Shown here piece after piece: positions 1-9,505 of a stretch of 19,658 nt of DNA; the stretch's first letter is position 1, and the number at the start of each line of letters is the position of its first letter. The translations under genes were made by a program, and so were the position numbers. The stretch is from the NCBI GenBank assembly GCA_015657535.1, contig JADHZB010001499.1, positions 1 through 19,658 of the forward strand, given 5' to 3'. Origin of the DNA: Nephromyces sp. MM_2019 (lineage: Eukaryota > Apicomplexa > Aconoidasida > Nephromycida). The notes beneath the pieces are model-generated. The model saw only the letters and a program-made list of their open reading frames with translations, searched no databases and was not told where the DNA came from.

Positions 1-2003
1 AGCGGTTGTCCTTCTACCTTCCAATGTCTTGCAATGATGAAAATATGAAGAGATCGAGTTACAGGAATGCCATTCAAACACAAAAGTTCTTTTTTCCCAC
101 AAGGCTTGATGAGTCAAAATCCCCTTCTGATTATAATGAGAGAAGCATCTACGACATCTTCTTCCCAAGCGATTCTTCATCATTTTCAATCTTTGAAATC
201 TGCCTTAATTACCTCTATGATGAGTATTTGCTCTCGAATAACTTACGGACTTCTGCAAAGGAGGTTTCTCCTACTGGCCTCCAGGCATCTTCCTCTTCTA
301 ACTTGGAGACTGGTTCATTTCGTTTGGAACCCCTTTCGCCCTCTGCAATCCTAATGTATCTCAAGTATTTTCTCTTCATTGGAGCTCGGATTGCCGGGAA
401 GCTTCAGACGAATGCCACCTTCATGAGACGTCTGCTTGACGGATATCCACATTATTTAAAGAATTCCATTATCCCGAGCAGTTTTGTTTACGATTTTTTT
501 ATAGTAGCAAAGGATCTTGGCTATGGCTTTGATGGTTTCTTTGTTGATGAGATTTATGGGTATTTAGACGTTGTCGATAAGGACACGCCGTGTGCAACTC
601 CTACAAACAAAAAGCCTTTTATAAATGCATCGCCTATCGAAGGGAAGATAGAATCTCCCTTTCAAACGGCCAGTTGGACTGAAGGGCAGTCACAAAGAGG
701 TGACAGGCAAGGTACTTCGAGCTCTGCTGGTGGTAATGAGGAGCAGTCACCAGCAGGTGACAGGAAAGGTACTTCGAGCTTTTCTGCTGAAGATATGCAG
801 AAATGCGATGGGAAATTTTTGCATTTTTCAGCATCTTCTCAATCTTGTGCTAGTGGTTTCTCGAATCCTACCGGTAATATTGTGGATCCTAGTGCTGCTA
901 GTCGGCCTGGGTTCTCAGATTCGATGGGTTATGATGCGGATTCCACTTTCAGCCAAAAAACAGAGGCTTATGGAAGTCGTTTTTCTCGAAATTATGATGT
1001 TTTCAAGCAAAAATACCAGGAAATATTTGGTTCATATAGCACTGCCTCTTCCATGGCATCCATAGATGAAGGAAAAGAGTCGTTTATTTCGTCCAAATTG
1101 AACGTGAACTCACTTCTTGAGTTGATAGAGGCAATTGAAGATCATCCTGCTTACCCCCCTTCCATAATAACCGAGCGAAAATCCTTGAACGGATATCCCT
1201 GTTTTGGGGGGAAAATGGTTTCGCAGATGATGCAGACTTTTGAATGTTCGCCATGCACTGATAGTGATCCCGATGATCTTACGAGCAGCATGAATGCCTA
1301 CGCTGATTCAAGCAACACTGAGAATCATGCATCTTTGAAGTTTTTAGATACAAGCGGATCTTTTTCGACTGTTTCATCGTCAATTTCGCTCTTAAAGGCT
1401 GATTCCAATGATTCTGCTGGCGTGAGTGCTTTCGGGGTGACGCCTAATGGATCTGGGGGTTCTTTGGCCACGGTAGGGGCTGATGTTTGCATAAATTCGC
1501 CCTCTAGTAACAATTTCCACATTGAAACGAGCAAGAACCACCCGAGAAATTGGCGTTCTTGTCATGATACTAATGCTACTTCAAGCGGTTCTTCAGGTGA
1601 TATTCACTCCTCTTTTGAAGCAGCAGCTGTTTCTTGTAGTGTTAAAAGGCCAGGAAATTCAGTGGATACCAGGTCTTTTGATAGCAAAGCACATGGTAAG
1701 CAGGAAGGAGCTGGAAGGGATTTTCCAGCTGCAGACGGGATGGCTATTGCGTCTTCCAATGAGCATCCAACACACATGGCCAATCTTGCTCCTGCTGAAT
1801 CATTTTTTGTGAAGGGTTTGGAGATCAATTCAGACGAAGATATTGATGATGAGGTAATCTCCTTTGGCGAGGGGTGTACCAGATGCAAATATGAGGTAGT
1901 CAATGAGGATGTTACTGAGATCTGGATGAGGAAGCAAGTGCCTCCCAGGTGCTTTGTTGTGCCCGTTACTCGTCTCTGTGGGCGAGAGGCAAAGCATGAT
2001 GAG
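1..2003 (+). CDS. 5'-partial serine-rich protein with C-terminal Cys motif, long penultimate exon
   Basis: The frame is open from the left edge (codons in phase with position 6) to a donor at 2003, 666 codons counted from position 6. The first ATG is at 24, but the frame is still open before it, so the real start or an upstream exon is probably outside the window. Residues are counted from position 6. Residues about 50-190 look folded and helical, rich in aromatic residues (for example ILMYLKYFLF and SFVYDFFIVAKDLGYGFDGFF). Residues 200-600 are Ser/Asn/Gly-rich and probably disordered, with a 19-residue tandem duplication. An acidic stretch (SDEDIDDE) precedes Cys624, Cys627, Cys649 and Cys658, a possible zinc site. 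The spacing CxxCx6(N)E(D)(V)xxxW resembles, from memory, the C-terminal CxxC...DEEIMAGW segment of DENND4 Rab-GEF proteins, but the second Cys pair is spaced differently. I do not assign a function. That the frame is coding is fairly sure; its identity is not. Confidence 0.72.
684..797 (+). repeat. 57-bp tandem duplication inside the coding exon (19 residues x 2)
   Basis: Two adjacent copies, 684-740 and 741-797, share the DNA cores cagtcac, ggtgacagg and ggtacttcgagct. They encode related peptides of the form (G/E)-QS-x2-GDR-(Q/K)-GTSS. The copies have diverged by several substitutions but keep frame, which points to an in-frame duplication in a disordered part of the protein. Confidence 0.85.
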
Positions 2004-2402
2004 GTGAGTTTCATTTCGTGGAGAGTGATGTTCTCGAGTTTGGTCTAGTGTGTGTGTGTGTGTGTGTAGTGTTTGTTGAGGAGTAGTTTTTGAATTTGGT
2101 CTAGCGTATGTGAAGGTCGTTCAGGAGTAGTTTTTGAGCTTTACTAGTCTAATGTATGTGTGCGTGAAGATTGTTCAAGAGCGATTAACAAGATCTTTTG
2201 AAGAAATTGCAAACTCAAAAATTGAAGAGTCCGTTTTACAAGCTTTAGAAATAGCACAGCAGCTGAATTAGCAGTTTGATGTTTTTATAGATTGCAGTGT
2301 TTCTTGAGTTTTATGAGGTTATGATTTGCGGGTTTGTTTTCTTGACGGTTTTGCCAGAGTTTTGCTTCTTTAGCCTCTCGTTCATCTTTTTGTTTGTGCT
2401 AG
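2004..2402 (+). other. Predicted intron of the left gene (GT...AG, 399 bp)
   Basis: The donor is GAG|GTGAGT, a near-consensus site in phase 0. The acceptor is a pyrimidine-rich run ending ...tttgtttgtgctag at 2401-2402. Splicing joins the long frame to an open 26-codon frame in the same phase. Without splicing the frame reads 14 more codons and stops at 2046-2048, just before a (TG)n tract. The interval is T-rich and carries microsatellite and degenerate repeats, as expected for an intron. A second acceptor at about 2373 (ttgcttctttag) would give a less protein-like tail ending near 2452. Confidence 0.6.
2036..2183 (+). repeat. (TG)n microsatellite within a three-unit degenerate tandem repeat
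   Basis: A pure TG run of about nine units lies at 2049-2067. Around it are three diverged copies of a roughly 45-55-bp unit, starting near 2036, 2092 and 2136. Each begins gag/gaa + ttt(g/a)...ctag/ctaa, followed by a TG-rich part and then gttgaggag / gttcaggag / gttcaagag. The first two copies also share ggagtagtttttg. It lies just after the predicted donor and looks like an old tandem duplication in which only one copy expanded its TG tract. Confidence 0.7.
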
Positions 2403-2480
2403 ATGTTTGCCTCTCGTTTGGGTTTCACGTCGGAGCAAGACTGGGAGTATTCTCGGAAGATCATAGAACTAAGTAGCTGA
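2403..2480 (+). CDS. Terminal coding exon of the left gene (predicted)
   Basis: After the acceptor at 2401-2402 a frame in phase 0 with the donor at 2003 reads 25 codons and a TGA at 2478-2480. The peptide begins MFASRLGFTSEQDWEYS and ends KIIELSS, balanced in composition, in contrast to the stop-filled surroundings. Joined to the long exon it gives at least 691 residues in this window. The leading ATG is not needed as a start if this model holds. I see no clear AATAAA signal close downstream. An alternative terminal exon is listed at 3157-3246. Confidence 0.55.
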   Translation: MFASRLGFTSEQDWEYSRKIIELSS

Positions 2481-3156
2481 CTGCGTATGCGCATGGCTGG
2501 GAGTGTGTGTGTGCCTTCGCGTGATTTCTTCCACCATACTTGAAGAAGGAGCGCTCTGCGCTGACTGCTTTATGTTACTAAAGGTTGTTGATGAGACCTA
2601 ATTTTTTCAATTATAACTTGTTACAGTTTTTGGAACTATTAAATTCTTGTGTTTATCACTTCGCCATGTGTTTGAGATACGAGCTTATAATATGTATATA
2701 TACACGTATGTTTATACATTATGATAATGAGGTTTCTTGATTTGGGTTATGCTATACACTTTAGTGAAGTTTGCCTCTTGTTTATACTCTGCTTGTAAAG
2801 AATTTACAAAAATATATGAATACATATATATAAGCTAATCATCTACTGTGGATTATACAAGAAGGACAACCAAATGTGCGATGACACTACACGCATTTGG
2901 TCTTGAGAGCATGGATTTGTTTCGAGGCTAAAGGCTCGTATTAAGCATCATTTACTGTTTTTTTACGTGCTTCATTTCACAATTCGTGATGCCTGCTTGT
3001 GTAGATTTACCAGGTAATTTGGGATGCTTTTGACATAGTTTTTGTGGAATATCATATTCTTGCCTCCTCATATATGTTTTGACCCCATTAAAACATACCA
3101 CTCGCAGAGATGTGCTTATATTTTGACGACGATTTTGTGAATAACCTTTTTTTTAG
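2481..3156. other. Non-coding: probable 3' UTR or spacer of the left gene
   Basis: AT-rich, with stops in all frames and short (TA)n/(CA)n-like stretches near 2690-2715 and 2810-2835. I recognise no RNA gene or element. If the alternative terminal exon at 3157 is used, part of this would be intron. Confidence 0.5.
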
Positions 3157-3246
3157 ATGCCTTTTGAGAAGCGCGTGCACCTGGGGCGCGCATTTTGTTC
3201 ATGCAAAAGCATATTTAATTGCGTGAACTCGACATCGAACGTATAG
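3157..3246 (+). other. Candidate alternative terminal exon, 29 codons
   Basis: A textbook acceptor, aataacc followed by eight T and ag (ending 3156), is followed by an open frame from ATG 3157 to TAG 3244-3246. The peptide begins MPFEKRVHLGRAFCSCKS and contains three Cys (CSC then C six residues later). It is in phase 0, so it could also be joined to the donor at 2003 and give the left gene a different C terminus. It has the stronger acceptor, but the resulting intron would be about 1.15 kb. It may also be chance. Confidence 0.25.
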
Positions 3247-3304
3247 ACTGAATTTTTGTGGTCTTCATGAAGTTGTGTGAGATACTCGACTCATTCTAGT
3301 TAAA

Positions 3305-3433
3305 ATGATCATTACTATTCATAGAGCTGCTCTGTTTCTCCTTTTGCTCTTGAGTTGTATCCCAGGTCCTGTTATGGTCGCTGTTCTTGTGTGCATAATT
3401 GCCAGTTGGCTACTGTTTTCGGTGTACGCGTAA
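3305..3433 (+). other. Small open frame, 42 codons, strongly hydrophobic
   Basis: ATG at 3305 to TAA at 3431-3433. The peptide has two hydrophobic stretches, about residues 8-18 (AALFLLLLLSC) and 22-40 (VMVAVLVCII, ASWLLFSV), split by a Pro-Gly-Pro turn, so on paper it is a two-helix membrane hairpin. T-rich DNA produces such hydrophobic peptides by chance, and no promoter or splice context decides the matter. Unrecognised. Confidence 0.2.
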
Positions 3434-4680
3434 CTTCGTTTGATGAAGTTGGTTGGTATGTTACCGCCGCATTTACTTGTTTTTTTAGCGGCTGTGTGGC
3501 GCTATCGTATGCACTTTGTTGTCGGTTTTAGCATAAATCACTCACTTTTTTTTTGGTGGTAGTTTTACTGTGTTATTCGCATCTAAGAATGTTCAGAGCA
3601 GTATCTGATTTCCAGGTGTTCAACATCCATCTTAGTGTACGATAGCTCGTAGTCATGATTTTCCTCAAGATAGAATTTTTATGCTTGATTAAAGCCTGGC
3701 ATCTTAAATAACTATTGGGAGATGTAATTGAGGGAACAAAAAAATAAGCTTCTGAGTTTGTATCTTACCTGCCGAAGCTACCAAATAGAGGCAAACTTCT
3801 GGGTTTCCTTGTCATGGCGATAATTATTTATGACTTTAGAGAAACGTAGACTATATTTTGAATCTTCCTCTTGCTCAACAGAAAGGGGTGCCCAAAATGA
3901 CTTTTTCAGAAAATTGATAACCAACATTGGATTGCACAGCTGTAGTAATAATTGCTGTGTATTTGAGTGCTGATGTGTGCCGTAAGCAAAGCTTTTTTAG
4001 CTTCTTGTTGTAGCCTCTAATTTATGTTCGTAAGGGGTTGTATGAAGTTGTGAATATCATGCTATGCTTAGCTATTGCCCTTTTTCGCCTGACTGAAAAA
4101 TTTGATGTTAATTTACTTTCGTGGTCTCTCTCCTTGTAAGGGGTTTGCCAAATACTTTCTTAGAGGAAAACGAACATGAATTTGTTAATTGGTGGGTGAT
4201 ATTGGAATGTGTGACTAATGGGATAGGACCTTGCAAGCTTTAAACATTTTTTGATATACGAGAAGGCTCTGTGCAGATCGCTCTATTTCTTGATTTTTGA
4301 CCTGTAACTGGGATAAAGCGTTGTCTGTATTTCCGCCAAAGTGCTATTTGTATTTCAAGTGGATTGGCTGTGGTTTCTGAAATTCTTTTGCTTTGTTGGT
4401 ACTGTCTCTTTTGTCGACCCTCTTGAAGTTGCTACGGATTCTATTAGTATACTTGGGCAGCAGATAGCCGTAACAAAGAGCTTGCTGTAATATCAAAACT
4501 TTTTCAGAATGACTAGAACCAAGCGTTTATTAGAGATAGACTTGTAGCGGCTATGTAATACAACTCTGCTGTTGCTGGGGATCCCGGAGGGGTGTCTGAC
4601 TCCTGCGTTACTTGCTTAAGCTGTTAGATACTTGATGGATTACGATGCGCTGAATATAGGACTGGCCGCCTTGCATTGAA
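3434..4680. other. Non-coding spacer with one strong minus-strand donor site
   Basis: T-rich and stop-filled, with no gene recognised. On the minus strand, 3815-3769 reads ATG followed by 14 further codons (MTRKPRSLPLFGSFG) and then CAG|GTAAGA, a near-perfect 5' splice site with its GT at 3768-3767. This could be a small first coding exon or a non-coding exon of a minus-strand transcript. I could not find a convincing partner exon further left. Confidence 0.35.
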
Positions 4681-6052
4681 TTGTATTGTTTACAGCAATC
4701 GTATTGCGCAACTTGGCAAATTTGCTTTTTTCATCATGTTAGCATGGTGGACTTAAAAGATGTGAAGCAGGCGGAACTATTGGTGGCACTCAGTTGCGGT
4801 GTCGCTGCTTCCTCGTACTCCCCAGATGCCGAAATTGTGAACTCTTGTACATTTGATTCTTTACAGTTTGTATTAGATTGTGATTTTCTCGGCATGTAAA
4901 GGTTAGGATGGCTGCATCCGTGGATCCAAGCGTGCCCCTTCGCATGCCTAGTCAGATGGGAGATTCATTTGAGCTTTGCTTTGTCAATGTCCAAAGTGGC
5001 TTCGTCGGGTTTCAACTATTTGTTTCAGCGAGGACATGTGAGCTCTGCAGGGTGCTTAGCGGCTACACGTTTGTAGTGATTAGCTATCTATGTGATGCAT
5101 GTCGGATGCTGGGATAGACGAAAAAAAAATTTCATGCTCTGAACTTTAGACCCGCGTAAAATCTGTATTGCCGCCCCAAGCGTCATCTTTGAGGGGCCTT
5201 CGATTTTTTCTGGCAAATTGTTAGGACCGATACCTGTTATTCGCTCCACGGGGGGCCTTCCTAGTATTGTGTCGCCTGAGGAGGGGAACTTCTCGTTTAG
5301 AACGGAAGCTTCGTAATGACACGGGAGTGATTGTGGCATGCTACTCCGTCGTCTAACTTGTGTTATGGTATTTCGGCTTGCAGAGGGTTTATTGTAAGGT
5401 TTGTTTGACGTTTCTGGTATAAACTTTCACCCGGGAATGGTAGGAAAGCTGGGGTTCGCCAGCCGCTAACACGCATTATGGAGTCGTACTGCACGTTTGC
5501 TCCAAATCGCAATAAACCAGGGGGAGTCGGAGGGGTAAACTTATACAAAAAATAATTCACAAATGCGTAACATATGATCACAAAACTATCAAAAAATATT
5601 ATGGGTATAATATTATTGATAAATTAGTAACGGACCAGGTATATGCAATTGCTGCATTTATTTTTATACAAATTATAGCATTTCAGGACTGTAGGATCAT
5701 AAGCACCAAGAGGGCCACTTCTATACGCTCCGTCGCGAGTTTTACTGAGCGATATGAGGTATTTTTTGATGTATGTCTTTGAAGCGATATACCTTTTGAT
5801 ATGCGTGTGTGTGCGGGTGTGGTGAGCGATTGCTTCAACTCAGCACAGTTGTCCAAGTGTGTGAGCTTCGTAAGCGCTTGCATCACGTTTAACGATGTGC
5901 GTGTGTATCCCGGGATCAGCTTTGAAGCTTTTAATAGCAAAGTGCGCATATCACGTGGTATAATCAATTGTTGGACAATCTTCCAGATGAGGTTTCCAAT
6001 GCATGGCAAGACGTTTGTAAAGAAGGCATCCTTTCATTGTTTGGTTGTCTAA
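4681..6052. other. ORF-dense interval, possible exons or gene remnant, unassigned
   Basis: Less T-rich than its surroundings and carries several short open frames on both strands. Plus strand: 4681-4899 (TTG start), 4908-5117 (ATG start), 5143-5313 (57 codons, no ATG at its start), 5409-5552 (48 codons, ends GGVNLYKK) and 5801-6052 (ATG, 83 codons, Cys-rich). Minus strand: 6024-5683, 5581-5363 and 5339-5088. The AT-rich block 5575-5690 separates two sub-blocks like an intron. Some peptides look protein-like on both strands, so orientation cannot be decided from composition. A spliced gene, a decayed gene and chance all remain open. Confidence 0.25.
5088..5339 (-). other. Open frame of 83 codons, most protein-like of the ORF-dense interval
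   Basis: It begins with a true ATG at 5339. The peptide is balanced and Pro/Gly-bearing (for example ILGRPPVERITGIGPNNLPE) rather than Phe/Leu-rich like most spacer frames. The last 15 or so residues cross an A/T run and look less natural, so a real exon might end earlier. No family recognised. The opposite strand over 5143-5313 is also open, so at most one of the two is real. Confidence 0.2.
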
Positions 6053-9049
6053 GCAATCGAGCTCACTGTTTTAGTTCTGCTGGCAGACCAAGGGTACTCC
6101 ATGGGTAACTGCTGCATTATACACATTTGAGTTATGCAAAATAGAAAGGAAATGCAAAAGGGGAAAGGTTTTAGCTGTCTGAGGAATCTTTAGACAATTA
6201 TTTTATGCAGTAAAGCTCCACCTCAGCGTGAGTCTTGGAGCCTGTGCGGTGATAAGCACATGATATTTCACCTCTTCCGCAGTGCCATCCCACGTCGCAG
6301 TTTCCTCTTGGTTCCATATGTTTTGATCCATCTGGACAGTGATTAGCCACTTCTCAGTGTGCTTACCTCACTATCAATGCGTAAAAACTAACTGCTGCGT
6401 TAGCTTAGCTGCCGCTTCAAGCATGAATGTCCATTTCCACTTAATAATATTACACTGCGATATATTTTTAGAAGAGAATCAACGAGCATATGGTAGTCCG
6501 TAACGATGAATATTTCACACTGTATGCTCACTGGAATGCTTCATTTTGACAGAAATATTCTTGTGCATCTCGAGATAGGACAGAGCCACTGAAGGTTTTT
6601 CTAAGGGTGTTCAGCACATGCCAAAATGTAAATCGAGCATGCGCATTCTTATGCTGCCACGAATGTTTGGCAAATGAGATTTTCATGCACAGACAGCCGC
6701 ACGTGTGTCTCTTTCGTTTTTGCTTCTTAAAGAGTGTGTGTGTCGCACTTTGATGCAGTTCGTGTGTGTGCTTGTGTACGACTTCTGCCTCTGTTTCTCA
6801 TCATGAGAGCCATAAAAAGCTGCAGCTAACAATGAAAAAGTTGCTTGCGAAACGAAAAGCATGGCGAAGGCAGAAATTTAAAGAGAAGAACGTAGGTTGA
6901 GTAAAATATATTTGATATGGTGAATTTTCTTTTGCCAAACTCGCGTAGTTCGCTTCTCTTTCACTTTTTCTTTCGCGACAATGCAAAGCGTGCGATAGTC
7001 TGAACGTCGCATCCAAAAAATTTATGAAGTTTATGCACGATGTCTCACCCTTTTTTCCGGTGATCTTTTTGAAAGTAAAAGTAGTATGCACAAAAACTGA
7101 GTGACATGGTGCTTGATATTTTTAATCCAAGCCTTTTTAAGCCTTTTAAGAAGTTTTCATTTATTGGTCCCCCATTAAACATACGATATAATGTCAAGAA
7201 ACCGGGAAATTTGCGCTAAATTGCGCTAATAGCTTGATGAGCAAGCAATTTCGGGAATCGATTGTCTACTCAATCTAAGGGGAAGCTATTTCAATGTCAA
7301 AACTGAGGAAAAAAGCCTAAAAATAGAGTCCCTGATATAATATGGAATCAAACTAAGGAAAAAATCATAACATATTCAGAGATACATAAAATATATGAAG
7401 AAGAATGTTCAGCATTTACTCTTGAATACGCAGATACAAATTCTTACAAAAATATTTTGATAAAATAGAAAGCGTAAGCATGAATCTTGAACAAGATTCA
7501 CCCCTCTTACCACATCTGGTTACTGCGTTAAAGCAAGTCACACACAATCCTTTTAAAGCGTAGCTAGTAGTTACATGCAGGGTGATATACTATAAATGTA
7601 AAATGAGAGAAAAGACCTCCTTCAATTAATGAGCTGAATAATCAGCATGATATCGTATAAAGTACCGAGGTCGAACCTAATCATCAGATTAAGCACTGTA
7701 GTGGCCCCTTGCGATGATGGAAAGCCTTACTAGTCGGTAATCCCACAGCAGGGGGCAAAAGACCTCATGTAGCCGCGTAGAATATATATGGGGCATTGCC
7801 AATTCACTTTGGCGAAGCATTTTATCTAGAGCCCATATGCGGTGGTTCTTCCCATTCCTTACTTACCTGGGCTATACAAAGCACCTCACGTGTTGTTCCA
7901 TTTGCCAGTCATCAAAGTGTTCTTGTTAACATTCCTGTTACTGTACTTTCTGCATCTTCTTTTGCTCCTCTGTAGAGGCTAGTGGGACTAGCTTTTGCGC
8001 ATCAATGAAAATTTTGGATCGAAATTCCTTTTGCAATAAAAAGAGGAATGCTGAGCTGCCGTGTACTTCTCTCGCAGTACACGCAAAGTTAACTACTCTA
8101 CATCGTTACTTTATCCCCATTGGGATACCGTCACCCTTTTACTTGGGCACTTATTTTATGATTACTTTCTGATACCTCTCAGGTTCTTTCTTTGTTTCTG
8201 ACTTTTTGCTTTACTTGTACTGCACATAATATGTCCTAATTTTTTTTTGCGATTTTTCCCTGATCTCCAGCTGCCATTTCTTGTCATTAATTTCAATCGT
8301 TTAAAGTCTTTGACTTATCATTTCGCTTACTTTGAGCTCTGGATGCAGTTTTAAGGACTTCCAGCGATTTTTGTCTTTGAATGCTTCTGCCCTACTCGGT
8401 AAACCTAGGATACGATGGTATGGCTTGAGCGCTTTTAACATATAACTCTTGTTTTTGCTCCTTCTTTCGGGTTTAAATACCTTTGTCAGCTATTTTAACC
8501 TGAATCATCATTGCTTGGATCTTGAAACCAAAGAAACAGGAGCCGTTTACTGCTATAGAAATTAGCTTTTTTAATGTGGGGATCCCTCAGGCTTCACCTG
8601 AATTGACGTTGCCTTACATCTTGCTGTCAGCTTGAATGTCTAGGTTGTTTGAGATTTCACCGTTATAGCTTCTGCTTTTTAGTAATCTGAAAGAGAAAAT
8701 ATACACACATATATCACCACCTGCAACTTTCATATCATGCAATTTTGGTAGCTTCGTCTATAATATTTTGTCGTAAAAAGTTGTTTCGAAAAGAGCAATG
8801 ACAGAAGTGGTGGCTACGTTGATAATGGCATGATGAAATTTATGCGCTTTTAAGTACTATATCAATTAGAGTGTCACTAAAATATGATGTATCATGATAC
8901 TCCTGTAGCTCAATTTTTATTTAGGCTAGCTGTAAGACTGTGGTTCTAGTTCAATTTTGCGAGGATGAAGACAGTAAAACCTTTTTGGAATATACCAGTT
9001 TGAAATTGGCTTTGTCAGGTATGCATTATGATTAATTCAATGGTTTTTT
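6053..9049. other. Non-coding spacer
   Basis: About 3 kb, AT-rich and with stops in all frames apart from a 96-codon GTG-started minus frame at 7091-6801 that I do not trust. Visible items are a small duplication (tgcgctaaat/tgcgctaata near 7212), a hairpin at 8060-8083, and a consensus minus-strand donor CAG|GTAAGT (GT at 7866-7865). The exon side of that donor is open for only about 14 codons in the best frame, so it would suit a UTR or non-coding exon. No tRNA, rRNA or snRNA recognised. Confidence 0.5.
8060..8083. repeat. Perfect 8-bp inverted repeat (hairpin)
   Basis: cgtgtact (8060-8067) and agtacacg (8076-8083) are exact reverse complements around an 8-base loop. There is no T run after it and no known element type. 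In 13 kb of spacer one such hairpin is expected by chance. Confidence 0.5.
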
Positions 9050-9505
9050 TTGCATATTCATATAGACATTGCTCGTGGTGCTAGATTGATGCAGCTTGCG
9101 TTTCGTACCTGTTTATTTGTGTTACCTACTCATGAAGTTACTTTTAAATTTTTTCCATTTGAGAAGCATTTCAGACTCGCTATTTTAGTCTTCATATCTC
9201 AATTTAACAATTTTGCCTCGCGGAGCCAAAGCATATTGAAGGCAATGACTCTAATTATAGAATTTCGATTGTGTAGCTGCTGCAATTTATCGTATCGATA
9301 TTTTGATGCGCTGTTTGGCAAGTTTTTATGCTTTCTTGGAAGATTGGAACCTTTACCTGAAGAATTTATGCTCTTGAGGCGCACACTTGAAGAATTTCAA
9401 TGCAATTTATTCAGTTCTGTATGCCTTTTTCGTGAAAGTTTTACTCATTTTGCCTCTGATTATCATCTTCAGAGCTTTTCTGAAGTTTTTGTTAAAAAAT
9501 TCTAG
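9050..9505 (+). other. Longest spacer open frame, 151 codons, Phe/Leu/Cys-rich
   Basis: Open from a TTG at 9050 to TAG at 9503-9505. There is no ATG at the start; the first in-frame ATG is at 9089. A pyrimidine-rich stretch ending tag at 9065 could serve as an acceptor. The peptide is rich in Phe, Leu, Ser and Cys, as expected from T-rich DNA read at random, but its C-terminal third has an ordinary stretch (LGRLEPLPEEFMLLRRTLEE). By rough estimate a frame this long is borderline for chance in about 13 kb. No family recognised. Confidence 0.2.

Noticed and set aside
2361..2452. Alternative acceptor near 2373 for the left gene
   Set aside because: It is usable in phase 0, but the resulting tail is less protein-like and the downstream acceptor has an equally good pyrimidine tract.
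3761..3772. tatcttacctgc resembles the 5' end of U1 snRNA
   Set aside because: The rest of U1 is absent; the string is better read as a minus-strand 5' splice site, to which U1 is complementary.
5080..5560. Mitochondrial or apicoplast DNA fragment inserted in the nucleus
   Set aside because: The composition is suggestive, but I could not match any specific organelle gene or rRNA piece. Left as a check in the findings.
6801..7091. 96-codon minus-strand frame
   Set aside because: It has a GTG start, Phe/Ser-rich composition and no splice or homology context; consistent with chance in AT-rich DNA.
7640..7700. tRNA-like string on the minus strand (ggttcgacctc) near 7667
   Set aside because: The bases flanking the TTCGA loop do not pair into a five-base stem, and no anticodon arm or acceptor stem is found at the right distance.
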